Assembly (NCBI GenBank): GCA_045546695.1
Contig: JAZQDE010000015.1
Coordinates: 1-64,000 of the forward strand
Direction of reading: 5' to 3'
DNA length: 64,000 nt
Source: SIG424 sp045546695
GTDB taxonomy: Bacteria; Bacillota; Clostridia; UBA1212; UBA1255
Position 1 is the first letter of the stretch; each line of letters starts with the position of its first letter. Below are positions 17,201 through 24,100 of the stretch, piece by piece. A program made the translations under genes and the position numbers. The notes under the pieces are model-generated. The model was not told the DNA's origin, did not search any database, and saw nothing but the letters and a program-made list of their open reading frames with translations.

Positions 17201-18462
17201 GCAACAGCCATAACGCCGTCGTAGGTTGCGGGAGAACCTACCGTACCTGAGTCAGGATTTGATGTCAGAGGAAGGTTACCGTTTTTCTCAGAACCGTATG
17301 CTGAGTTGTAGCTGTTTGAAGCTGCGGCAACAAGGCTGATACCTGCATCACGTACTCTCTGATAAACACCGTTTAACTGTTCTTCGTCTGTCTCTCGGCT
17401 GAAGCCACAAGCAACACCGATTGACATGTTGATAACGTCAACGCCAAGAACTACACAGTCTTCAAGAGCCGCAAGAATCCATGCTGTGCGGGCTGTGTCC
17501 ATAACGTCTGAGAATATTTTCATCGGTACGACCTGTGCGTTAGGTGCAACACCTGTAATAGTGTCATCTTTACCTACGATAACACCTGCAACGTGTGTAC
17601 CGTGATTGTTGTGTGTAGAATAAACGTCTGTGTCGCAATCTGCGTAGTCAAAGCCGAACGGAACTTTTTCACTGATATATACGTCATCTACGCCTATACC
17701 GGGAAGAAGTGAGCTTGCAGTTGTCTTGTCAATAAGAGCTGCCACATCCTCATATGTGAGTCCGAGCTTCTTTGACGTGAAATTATTTACTGAAAAAGCG
17801 CTATGTCCGGCATCAAGACCAGTATCAAGTACTGCAACAACAATACCTGAACCATCATATCCTGCACCCTGGCTATTGAAAATACCTGTGTCGAATACAT
17901 TTACTTTATTTTCAACGAGCTGAGTCTCGCAAGCTTTATATTCTTCTCCAACTATAACATTCTGTCCGTCCTTGAGAGATTTACATGTAGCTTCAAAATC
18001 TCTTGCCTTAATAATCAATTCAAAACCACTGAGTACAGTGCAATATTCCTCACCGGTTGTATAGTTGATATTCTTCTTATCAAGCGTCTTGAGTAATTCC
18101 TGCTTCTGGTCTGCAATCTCAAGCTGTGTATTCTGAACTTTATAACTTGAGGCAACAAATTCAGTAAAAGTCTTTGTCTTACTTGTATCATCATATAAAT
18201 CCAATAAGCTGTCAACTTCAAGTGTAACAATAATTGATATATCATCATCTTCTTTGACAGTATCAGGAAGCTGATACATAACAGAACTATCAAGATACTG
18301 CTGATAATTTGTGTTAATTATGTCATTTAGGTTTTTAATGTATGAAGCTTTGAATTCTGCTGACTGAGCCGGTTGTTCTGAAATAAATCCAAACAAAATC
18401 AATCCGGCAAGCAAAAGAACACATAAGCTTCTGGAAATGTTTAAGAGCGTTTTTTTTGACAT
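11284..18462 (-). CDS. Giant cell-surface subtilisin-like serine protease with BspA-type LRR region
   Basis: 2392 residues. Order: signal peptide (1-35), inhibitor-like propeptide (about 70-190), S8 peptidase domain with Asp213 ('VLDTGLD'), His290 ('HGTHVAG') and Ser607 ('SGTSMACP'), with a PA domain inserted between His and Ser ('GKIVLVRRGSNTFEEKA'). Then lactocepin/C5a-peptidase-like beta domains, two bacterial Ig-like (Big_2) domains (about 1170-1350), about 800 residues of LRR_5/BspA repeats (about 1355-2170, 'IGEYAF' type), a FIVAR-like helical module, a Pro/Glu/Lys linker, and a membrane span ending in 'KKKGSKVR'. No LPXTG. The triad is complete, so it should be active. The ATG at 18462 follows 'AAAGGCGA'; in-frame sequence upstream has no site. 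First gene of the opp block, so it probably supplies peptides to Opp. Confidence 0.93.
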   Translation of the reverse strand: MSKKTLLNISRSLCVLLLAGLILFGFISEQPAQSAEFKASYIKNLNDIINTNYQQYLDSSVMYQLPDTVKEDDDISIIVTLEVDSLLDLYDDTSKTKTFTEFVASSYKVQNTQLEIADQKQELLKTLDKKNINYTTGEEYCTVLSGFELIIKARDFEATCKSLKDGQNVIVGEEYKACETQLVENKVNVFDTGIFNSQGAGYDGSGIVVAVLDTGLDAGHSAFSVNNFTSKKLGLTYEDVAALIDKTTASSLLPGIGVDDVYISEKVPFGFDYADCDTDVYSTHNNHGTHVAGVIVGKDDTITGVAPNAQVVPMKIFSDVMDTARTAWILAALEDCVVLGVDVINMSIGVACGFSRETDEEQLNGVYQRVRDAGISLVAAASNSYNSAYGSEKNGNLPLTSNPDSGTVGSPATYDGVMAVASINGVKTPYILYNNTIMYFTETADASGQENEFFKMILGDKESQEFEFVTVPGVGRSADYTGLDVKGKIVLVRRGSNTFEEKALIAEAQGAAGLIVYNNVSGDIKMNVGDAKLPVCSISQDDGEMLAKIGSGKLKISSKQTSGPFMSDFSSWGPTPGLTIKPEITAHGGNILSSITGGGYDRISGTSMACPNLSGVTILLRQYVEENFPEIANNSVEINAMANRLMMSTADIIINKNGLPYAVRKQGAGLANLMSSLKTQAYIATYDKDGNEMNKSKLELGDDPEKTGVYTLSFSIVNFGDKALTYNMGHYVMTEGVSETKTNAGETTVTEEAYLLKGAKVEITSSENATVDGKKITVAPGTANLEVTITLSDSDKKYLDDSFENGMYVEGFLTFEAKEGTDIDLSVPYLAFYGDWTKAPLFDLDYYETNADELDDSIDVADKNLPDAYATRPVGGVSDDYVNFLGSYYFIQDPEDIIISANRDYIALSNQEGTIHSLRFIWAGFLRNASKVVVTITDDTTGEVIFETIDTDVRKAYSDGGASIYPANVEIEFDTMDYNLTNNSEYTVTVIGYLDYENDGAQTNEKNVFEFPLTVDFEAPTISDVEFYYEYDKTLKKNRLYAKVAIYDNHYAMSAQIGYVQMEPNEEGVMQAAMKNFEQYMTPVYSQHNSTTYVTYELTDYLQEIKENAYNRNSFVVTCYDYALNYATYEIGLPDNYVDFYFESLSEGLTLSPNEVYSLEPSIYPDTEWASLLEYSSSKNSVVRVVNDKLVAVSSGTATIKARDAETNKSITFKVTVLKEGDEGYKKYDKPVADVFRVDGYRTIKAFYMVNSSDKLLGDDGNIRFFEGRYKLEMYPSESVMLNYTLDAFFPNDTKVVFESGNESIVKIDANGILTAVSEGFSSVTVKILLDDKSTYYSETITVEVNDPYVNAGSVLTHYYGNGGLVTIPDRLSLTEIGAFCFSNFDYVAKTPEELAFDDSETMKMWFIGDATITKVIVPEGVKKINSYAFANLTALEEVVLPSTLESIEYGAFYNCKNLTKISFSGENNLIIINQNAFENCNLQGTLEFNKLCVISDYAFAGNKNLEGIKVSDKLWSVGQYAFAGCEKLKTAIIDSSIVKYGQYAFTGCDSLESFEVKSAVIPTGMFYECEKLNTVIIGAAVNDIGEFAFAKTAVKEFNVQEGNNAYKVQKANYIISKDEKTLVAVSPLVTGEFTKNNIGGCEVTSIAKGAFSHNSAITSISLPKVTSIGEYAVASSESLQKVTFGKLTEIGEYAFFKTKISVLPSFDANTNIGRYAFANTAVTEVTIPDNMVIAEGVFSECLSLVKIVIGDNVTLGKFAFNLSKDLAFEVQRYPHSEEKLFYYVFKSPIKSITIGDNAIIGDNAFANAAEVESITLGANAKIGYMAFYNNQSLKSIDLSKALEIGDYAFSGDVYYVCYDQNMTYNAVTSEGKYIYSYYSPMLTSIDLSAATSIGKNTFSYCRDLVSVKLGKEITVLPEYAFAGCIALKNINTSHVVTIGEYAFIESGLEKIDLSAATTIGEYAFVYNEQLADVTLNKEGADIGEGAFSYCTSLPAVKNIEFAKNIDSYAFAYTAIVSVDLSGAVSLGDRVFIKENITPFKVTLGNNIVSLGDNPFAMCKLEPFSSDVVETFNGAEFITKSYTFNLSDTVLVINGSLYCKLPNGGLELTTYAGIDSENVIVADDTVRISSMAFACSDVRYVTLPYTVASIGHKAFYQCEKLVTVVFTSYESPILEEEFDPAYYEVYEHIPGTGDYGTFDDYDGTEVTIIGMGLNPYFMWNATDGLYSNVFYGANFVDYIGYVEDKLVMVRPVNGVEYSTYILGHYFDLTIDGAAAADDVTLAAIAAIKAIPERVTYEDRALVEAARAAYDKIATTVQQSLVTNYADLISAEQRIIALTPEEDKPEENKPVDDKKGPSVSTFIYIGAAALIVLGGIGVGVYYFLTKKKGSKVR

Positions 18463-18521
18463 ATAATCGCCTTTCTTTGTTTCTTGTTGTACCACGAAAA
18501 TACACTTATACACAATGTATT

Positions 18522-18550
18522 ATCATAATGTAAAATCATCACAATTGCAA
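18522..18550 (-). promoter_or_regulatory. Promoter of the protease-opp operon
   Basis: Read on the minus strand: TTGCAA (18550-18545), 17-bp spacer, TATGAT (18527-18522), about 60 bases upstream of the protease ATG. No other convincing promoter was seen down to 3134 except weak AT-rich sequence before the substrate-binding protein gene. Confidence 0.65.
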
Positions 18551-18590
18551 GTTAAAAATCCATTTACTTTAGAGGATTTCTATGTTATTC

Positions 18591-18620
18591 TACATTTTGT
18601 TAAATAATTGTTCTTATAAT
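18591..18620 (+). promoter_or_regulatory. Possible promoter of the redox membrane gene pair
   Basis: A perfect TATAAT (18615-18620) lies 16 bases before the start codon at 18637, with AAGGGTGG between. The -35 is weak: TACATT at 18591-18596 with an 18-bp spacer. The promoter is divergent from that of the protease. Confidence 0.4.
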
Positions 18621-18636
18621 ATAAGGGTGGAAAATT

Positions 18637-19071
18637 ATGTCAGACACAACTCGTAAAAAATTACATGATTTCTACAATGTCGTTCAGATAGTATTTATCA
18701 TCATAAGTGCCGTGTGCATTATAGCCGCGTGCCTGCATTTGTTTTTCACAGGCGGCGAAAAACCGTATTCGAGGCAAACTGTCGCAGAGCATTTCAAGTA
18801 TATCTGCATCCCCGTTTATATAACAATTGTTCTCATCGCAGGCGGGTTTATTCTTAACCTTATTTTTCCACAGGAAAAGAAAAAGGGTCTTGCCGGCAAG
18901 CCAACCAAATTCAAGGCTGTTGAAAAAAATGCCAAGGTGATAAACATCGTTAGAATCTGTGTTTTCACAGTTGCTGTAGCGTTTATCTTGTATGGATTTT
19001 TGTCCGGCGGCGCGCTTGCCGTATTGACTAAGGCAATTAATATTTGTACTGAATGTATTGGATTGGGGTGA
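18637..19071 (+). CDS. Membrane protein with C-terminal CD1871A-like CXXC module
   Basis: 144 residues with three predicted membrane spans (about 15-35, 52-75, 105-125). The last 40 residues, 'GGALAVLTKAINICTECIGLG' in character, match what is known as the CD1871A family of short clostridial CXXC proteins (usually about 40-45 residues on their own): one span, then 'LTKA-N-C-ECIG-G'. Here that module is joined to an extra two-span N-terminal part. The CXXC ('CTEC') sits at the extreme C-terminus beside the membrane. The stop overlaps the ribosome binding site of the polyferredoxin gene, so the two are coupled. A role in handing thiol electrons across the membrane is inferred from the motif and the neighbour. 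The family has no assigned function known to me. Confidence 0.75.
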   Translation: MSDTTRKKLHDFYNVVQIVFIIISAVCIIAACLHLFFTGGEKPYSRQTVAEHFKYICIPVYITIVLIAGGFILNLIFPQEKKKGLAGKPTKFKAVEKNAKVINIVRICVFTVAVAFILYGFLSGGALAVLTKAINICTECIGLG

Positions 19072-19076
19072 TTGCG

Positions 19077-20585
19077 ATGAAAAAGATTTTAGCATTTTTA
19101 AAGAAAATTTGTCCTTCCAAGCGTAAACTCGTACAGCTTTATTTTGCACTGCTTTTCAACGCAAATATTAAAGGTTTTGTAAATGGCAGTATTTATAATA
19201 ATTCCACAAAAACCTCTACAAAGAACTTCTGTATTCCCGGTCTTAACTGTTACTCCTGCCCCGGCGCTACGGGGGCATGTCCTCTGGGCTCCCTTCAGGA
19301 CTCATACAACGCAGGCAGAAGTACTATTTTTTATGTTCTCGGTATTCTTCTTCTGTTTGGAGTGATGTTCGGCAGAATGATTTGCTCATGGATGTGCCCG
19401 TTCGGTTTTGTTCAGGAGCTTACGTATAAAGTGAAAACAAAAAAGGTTAAAAAGAGTCGTTTTACAAGGATTCTTTCATATACGAAGTATGTTTTCCTCG
19501 TTGTTTTCGTCGTTATTATTCCGATTTGTTATGCATTCAAGGACGTTGCTTTCCCTGCTTTTTGTAAGTTCATTTGTCCGGCAGGTACATTAGAAGGTGC
19601 GATGGGACTTCTTGCCAACAAAGTCAACGACAGTTATTTTTCAATGTTGGGTCCCCTGTTTACATGGAAATTCCTTTTAATGGTATCAATTATCGTTGGC
19701 TCGATATTTATTTACAGACTCTTTTGCCGTTTTATTTGTCCGCTTGGTGCGTTGTACGGTCTTTTCAACAGATTCTCAATTTTTGGTCTTAAGCTTGATG
19801 ATGCCAAATGTACAAAGTGTAATTTGTGTGTAAATAAATGTAAGATGGATGTTTATAGCGTCGGCGATCATGAATGTATTTTGTGCGGTGAATGTATCGA
19901 CGTTTGTCCGACAAAAGCCATTTCCTGGAAAGGCCCGAAGATTTTCATCAAAGCAAATGATATTCCTGAAAAAGATGATGTGCCGGCTGCTCCAGAGTGC
20001 AATAAAAAGCGTGAAAAGTTAAGACTTATTACAAGAATTGGTACACTCGTTATTATGCTTGCAGTTTTATTTGTTGCGATTGCTCACTACTGGATTGAAG
20101 CTGACAAAGCAGAAAAGGTTGTTTATGAAACCGGCAGCGAAGTCGGTATGATCTGCCCCGGTTACGATCTTGAGATTGTCACAAAAGACGGCCCGACAGG
20201 CACTACAATCAATCCTCCGGAAACCGGAAAAATCACGATTATCAATTTCTGGTATACGATGTGCACTTCATGCGTTGCAGAGCTTCCATATTTTGAGAGA
20301 ATTGCAAACGAGTATGAAAACGTAGATGTTATTGCTGTACATTCTGAGCTTACCTGGTCTTTTGAGGAAGCTGACTTTATAGCAAAGAATTATCCTGATT
20401 CCAAAATTATTTTCGTACATGACTATGCTGAAAATTCCGTATCGGATATATATTATAAAACACTTGGCGGCAAGGGTGCTTATCCGCAGACTGTTATTCT
20501 TGATGAAAATGGTGTAATCGTCAGGATTATAGTTGGCTCAACAACTTATGATGAATTAAAAGATATTGTCGATGGTATAAAATAA
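19077..20585 (+). CDS. Membrane polyferredoxin fused to a TlpA-like thioredoxin domain
   Basis: 502 residues. The N-terminal 230 residues form a NapH/COG0348-type membrane domain with Cys-Pro motifs: 'CYSCPGATGACPLG', 'CSWMCPFG', 'CKFICPAG' and 'CRFICPLG'. Two [4Fe-4S] ferredoxin motifs follow from residue 245 (CXXCXXCXXXC, then CXXCXXCXXXCP). A further membrane span (about 317-340) leads to a TlpA/thioredoxin-like domain with Cys396-Thr-Ser-Cys399 in 'FWYTMCTSC'. Topology suggests clusters on the cytoplasmic side and the thioredoxin domain outside. The likely role is to pass electrons from a cytoplasmic ferredoxin to extracytoplasmic thiols. The ATG at 19077 is chosen for 'TTGGGGTG' eight bases upstream. 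It faces a convergent operon of TlpA-type lipoproteins. Confidence 0.88.
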   Translation: MKKILAFLKKICPSKRKLVQLYFALLFNANIKGFVNGSIYNNSTKTSTKNFCIPGLNCYSCPGATGACPLGSLQDSYNAGRSTIFYVLGILLLFGVMFGRMICSWMCPFGFVQELTYKVKTKKVKKSRFTRILSYTKYVFLVVFVVIIPICYAFKDVAFPAFCKFICPAGTLEGAMGLLANKVNDSYFSMLGPLFTWKFLLMVSIIVGSIFIYRLFCRFICPLGALYGLFNRFSIFGLKLDDAKCTKCNLCVNKCKMDVYSVGDHECILCGECIDVCPTKAISWKGPKIFIKANDIPEKDDVPAAPECNKKREKLRLITRIGTLVIMLAVLFVAIAHYWIEADKAEKVVYETGSEVGMICPGYDLEIVTKDGPTGTTINPPETGKITIINFWYTMCTSCVAELPYFERIANEYENVDVIAVHSELTWSFEEADFIAKNYPDSKIIFVHDYAENSVSDIYYKTLGGKGAYPQTVILDENGVIVRIIVGSTTYDELKDIVDGIK

Positions 20586-20627
20586 CCCACAAACTACAAT
20601 GGAAATGCATGCTGCTTTCCTGTAAAA

Positions 20628-20665
20628 AAACATCAGCCCAGATTATACGGAGCTGATGTTTTATT
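20628..20665. terminator. Bidirectional terminator between the convergent redox units
   Basis: AAACATCAGC (20628-20637) pairs perfectly with GCTGATGTTT (20652-20661). The plus strand continues TTATTTTCTT. The minus strand continues with the T run opposite the A run at 20624-20630. It serves both the polyferredoxin gene and the lipoprotein operon. Confidence 0.85.
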
Positions 20666-20702
20666 TTCTTGACATTTAATAATTATTTATCCCGATAAAC
20701 TT

Positions 20703-21128
20703 TTACGCTGCTTTTGCAAGAGTAATTGTCATTTCATATGAACCATCGGCAAAGTAGAACTCTGTTTCTTCTCCACTGTAGTTGTAGCCATCAGGAAGTC
20801 TGAGGAAAGATACTTTATAATCTGCATCATCAACGTTAAAAGATGCAACGCCGTTGGCATCTGTTTTAGCAGGATTACATGTCTCGTTGAGACAGAGCTG
20901 TACGAGAGCGTCAGCTATAGGATTGCCGTCTGTGTCAACAACAGTAACTTTATATTTGCCGGCTGCAGGTGCATCTGTCGGATCAGTATCCGGTGCCGCT
21001 GTCGGTGCATCGGTAGTTGTAGCAGGAGCTTTTGTAGCTTCAGCTTCACCATCGCCACCACATGCGGCAAAAATCATAACTGTTGACAATACTAATAACA
21101 ATACAAATATTAAACTTGATTTTTTCAT
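20703..21128 (-). CDS. Small lipoprotein with a CnaB/transthyretin-like domain
   Basis: 141 residues. Lipobox 'IFAAC' with Cys23, then a low-complexity Thr/Ala/Pro/Asp linker (about 30-60), then one beta-sandwich repeat of the SpaA/CnaB or carboxypeptidase-regulatory type: 'YKVTVVDTDGNPIADALVQL' in character and 'TDANGVASFNV'. A CXXXXXC pair ('CLNETC') in the domain could form a disulfide, which is notable beside thioredoxin-like proteins. The ATG at 21128 is chosen for 'AAGGGGAT' upstream. Last gene of the four-lipoprotein operon. Confidence 0.8.
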   Translation of the reverse strand: MKKSSLIFVLLLVLSTVMIFAACGGDGEAEATKAPATTTDAPTAAPDTDPTDAPAAGKYKVTVVDTDGNPIADALVQLCLNETCNPAKTDANGVASFNVDDADYKVSFLRLPDGYNYSGEETEFYFADGSYEMTITLAKAA

Positions 21129-21151
21129 ATTTAATCCCCTTTTCATTTAAT

Positions 21152-24088
21152 TTATTTTATATAGCAAATTAAGAACATCCATGCAATTTCAAGATTTACA
21201 TTTTCTTTTTCTGCAAACAGGAACATCGGTTCATCAGGATTGCACCAACCTGTGTGATTCATATGATTTGTAATAATATACATTAAATCAGCATCAAGCG
21301 GATATACCTCTTTTGTCGGATCCATACTTTCAACATATTTCATAAGACAATCTGTATAATCTTCCTTTTTAACAAAATTACCGTCTTTGTCATAGAAAAA
21401 TGCTCTTGCCGGTGATGTTTCAATCATCTTTACATATGAAATGTATGGAGTATTTTCACCAAGAGATACTAAGGCAACAGGACCATCAGCAGTGCCGATA
21501 TGGTAGTATCCGTCATTGTCATTAAATACCAGCTTGTAATCATCTGTCTTGCCTGTAATATCTACGTATGCAAGATTCGCACCTGAAGGAAGTGTATACT
21601 TAGGCGGATTCTTGGCAGGTTCGTATATGATATAGTCAATATCTGTTATATCTGTCGGAGCTGCACCAATTCTGTTGATAGCGATGACACCGCCTTTATC
21701 ACCCTGCGCTGCAATTATGTAAATAGCACCGAGGTTGTTTTCCTTGACAGTCAATGTAAATGAATTGTTTGACATGTCGGTAGAAGATGTCATATCAGAT
21801 ATAAAGTGAAGGCTTGCACCCATAAAATGGAAGCTTGCATCTGTACTTGTAAGTGAAATATTGTATATTCCCGAAGCAACCGGCTCGAAAACAAAGTATG
21901 TCATCTCGTCACTGAGCTCAACAAACACAGAACCGATTGACAGCCTAACAGCATCGCCAACGTAAAGCTCTTCTGTCTGGGTTGATGCTTTAGGAGCAAA
22001 GACTATAGTTGTGCTTGTTTTTGATGCAGAAAGTGTGCAGCTACTGCCTGTGTTATATAACAAATTGCTTCCGGAAACTGTCGGAACTACTGTATAATCG
22101 CCTGCTTCAAGAGTAAACTTTACGATACCGTTTGAATTGACATTTCCTGTATAAACAGTACTGCTGCCCTTCATAACCTTGATGCTTGCATCTGTAATAG
22201 CTTTGCCTGTAGCATCTTTGAGCGCAACAGTATATTCTTTGTCAACTTTCTCAATTACAATCTTTTTGATTTTAATTGTAATACTTGTCTTGTCCTCATC
22301 AAGCTCGTATGTCTTAGAATCTGTTACATATCCATCGGGCACCGTAATCTTGAAAGTATATTCGCCTTCTTCGCACTCGATAGTAGCAATACCGTCTGCG
22401 CCTGTTGTAAGAGACTCAGTAGACTCGCTTGTTTTGAACGAAATTTTCACACCTTTTACAGCCTTGCCGTCTTCGTCAGTGATTTTAATCTCATATTCAA
22501 CAATGTCCGGAACTTCGATTATATCATCATCAACGTCACATTCTACAAATGATGTGAGTGAAACAAAATCACACGCCGGATATTTGTTGCCATCATCCGG
22601 AAGAGCAGATATTGTAAGCTGAAGAGTGTCACCTACTTTTACAGGAATTGTAAGTGTAGTGAGCCCTGTATTGCTGTCCACGACACCGTCATTTGACAAT
22701 GTCTTATACACATATGAAGTCAGATTATATAACACGTAATCATATGAAACGCCTGCTGTTGATGTTTTACATACAATTGTGAAAAATCCTTCTTTATCAG
22801 CCACATATGAATAATAAACACCCTGGTCTTTACCCTCCGGCAAAGAAGTTGAAAACTCACCTAAAATAAGGTCGTATGGATTTGCTGTTGTACCTTCTTC
22901 GTTAGCAAACTTTACAACATATTTTTTCTGCTCAGAGGAAGTATTTTTAAATTGAAGTAATACTGGTGTGAACGTATCTGATGAGAATACCTGTAAAGTA
23001 ACAGCTCCGTTTTCAGGCTTGAGCGTATCACCGTTGTATACTAACTCAAAGCTTTCGCCTGTGACAGTCGTAATCATACCGGAAACTTTATAAAAGTTAC
23101 AATAAATATGACCACCTGCAGGAACATCAATGCTATATTCCATTTCACCGCCAAATTCATATGGATTTTGCTCTGTGCCTGATTCTACTTCAACAGTTAC
23201 AATATCATCGACTTTGTCTACAACCTTCTGAACGTAAGAATCGCTTGTATAATATGCAAATATGCCTTTGAAAACTTCATCATCAAGCTCATATCCTTCA
23301 AATGCCAGAGTGATCATTCCATAACGGTCAATAACAATTGTCTTTGGATATGAATTAATATTGAAAAGTGTTTTCCACGCAGAGTCTCCTCTACCCATCG
23401 GGAAAGTAAGTCCGTTATCTTCTTTATACTTTGCAATATCAGATGCTGTACCATCAACAATATTGATAGCAAGAACCTCAACACTGTCAGAATACTCATT
23501 GTAGGCACTCTCAATCATTGGAAATTCCATTCTGCATGGATCACATTGGATATACCAGAAGTTAAGAATTACTGCTTTTTTATCTTTAAGAATATCTGAA
23601 ATCTTATGTGTCTTATTGTCAGAATCTGTCAAAGTCAGATCGTAAACAATGTCACCCTTACCAAGTATCACACCATCGATGCTGCCCTCAGGGAGCTTTG
23701 TTGACAATGTAATTGTTGTTTCATTATCCTTGATCGGATAAACATCATCTACAACGTATCCTTTTACAGTATTCTTCAGTACAGCAACAGCATTGTCATC
23801 GATTGCGTCGCTGAATGTAATCATGCCGTTTTCATCTGTTCTCTCAAATGCTACGAGTTCTTCTTGTGTGCTGTCCGTGTAAATATATACGTCAACGTTT
23901 GAAAGAGGCATGCCGCCTTCAGTCTTTACAGTTATCGTATAATCTTCAACCTCCGGAACCGGAGTAGCCGTCGGAGCAGCAGTAGGCTTGCTACCTTCGG
24001 TGTCGTCATCGCCACATGAGACCATAAGCAGGCACAATGATGCAATTATAAGAATCAAAAGAAAAAATACTGATTTTTTATTACGCAT
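21152..24088 (-). CDS. Lipoprotein with TlpA-like thioredoxin domain, CnaB-like repeats and a C-terminal module of unknown function
   Basis: 978 residues. Lipobox 'LLMVSC' (Cys25), Pro/Thr/Ala linker, a CnaB-like domain, then a TlpA/AhpC-TSA-like domain (about 150-290) with Cys182-Asp-Pro-Cys185 in 'FWYIQCDPC' and the conserved cis-Pro region 'INSYPKTIVID'. After it come a bacterial pre-peptidase-like beta region, two further CnaB-like repeats ('GKAVKGVKISFKTSE', 'GKAITDASIKVMKGSS') and a C-terminal module shared with the neighbouring lipoproteins ('NDGYYHIGTADGP' to 'AWMFLICYIK'). The ATG at 24088 follows AGGTG. It is probably an outer-face thiol-disulfide protein reduced by the membrane polyferredoxin opposite; the substrate is unknown. 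Confidence 0.85.
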   Translation of the reverse strand: MRNKKSVFFLLILIIASLCLLMVSCGDDDTEGSKPTAAPTATPVPEVEDYTITVKTEGGMPLSNVDVYIYTDSTQEELVAFERTDENGMITFSDAIDDNAVAVLKNTVKGYVVDDVYPIKDNETTITLSTKLPEGSIDGVILGKGDIVYDLTLTDSDNKTHKISDILKDKKAVILNFWYIQCDPCRMEFPMIESAYNEYSDSVEVLAINIVDGTASDIAKYKEDNGLTFPMGRGDSAWKTLFNINSYPKTIVIDRYGMITLAFEGYELDDEVFKGIFAYYTSDSYVQKVVDKVDDIVTVEVESGTEQNPYEFGGEMEYSIDVPAGGHIYCNFYKVSGMITTVTGESFELVYNGDTLKPENGAVTLQVFSSDTFTPVLLQFKNTSSEQKKYVVKFANEEGTTANPYDLILGEFSTSLPEGKDQGVYYSYVADKEGFFTIVCKTSTAGVSYDYVLYNLTSYVYKTLSNDGVVDSNTGLTTLTIPVKVGDTLQLTISALPDDGNKYPACDFVSLTSFVECDVDDDIIEVPDIVEYEIKITDEDGKAVKGVKISFKTSESTESLTTGADGIATIECEEGEYTFKITVPDGYVTDSKTYELDEDKTSITIKIKKIVIEKVDKEYTVALKDATGKAITDASIKVMKGSSTVYTGNVNSNGIVKFTLEAGDYTVVPTVSGSNLLYNTGSSCTLSASKTSTTIVFAPKASTQTEELYVGDAVRLSIGSVFVELSDEMTYFVFEPVASGIYNISLTSTDASFHFMGASLHFISDMTSSTDMSNNSFTLTVKENNLGAIYIIAAQGDKGGVIAINRIGAAPTDITDIDYIIYEPAKNPPKYTLPSGANLAYVDITGKTDDYKLVFNDNDGYYHIGTADGPVALVSLGENTPYISYVKMIETSPARAFFYDKDGNFVKKEDYTDCLMKYVESMDPTKEVYPLDADLMYIITNHMNHTGWCNPDEPMFLFAEKENVNLEIAWMFLICYIK

Positions 24089-24100
24089 AATAATCACCTA

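Noticed and set aside
18637..20585. Cytochrome c maturation or nitrate reductase accessory genes (NapH, TlpA/ResA).
   Set aside because: No heme-binding CXXCH protein, CcdA, ResB/ResC or nitrate reductase genes are present in the window.
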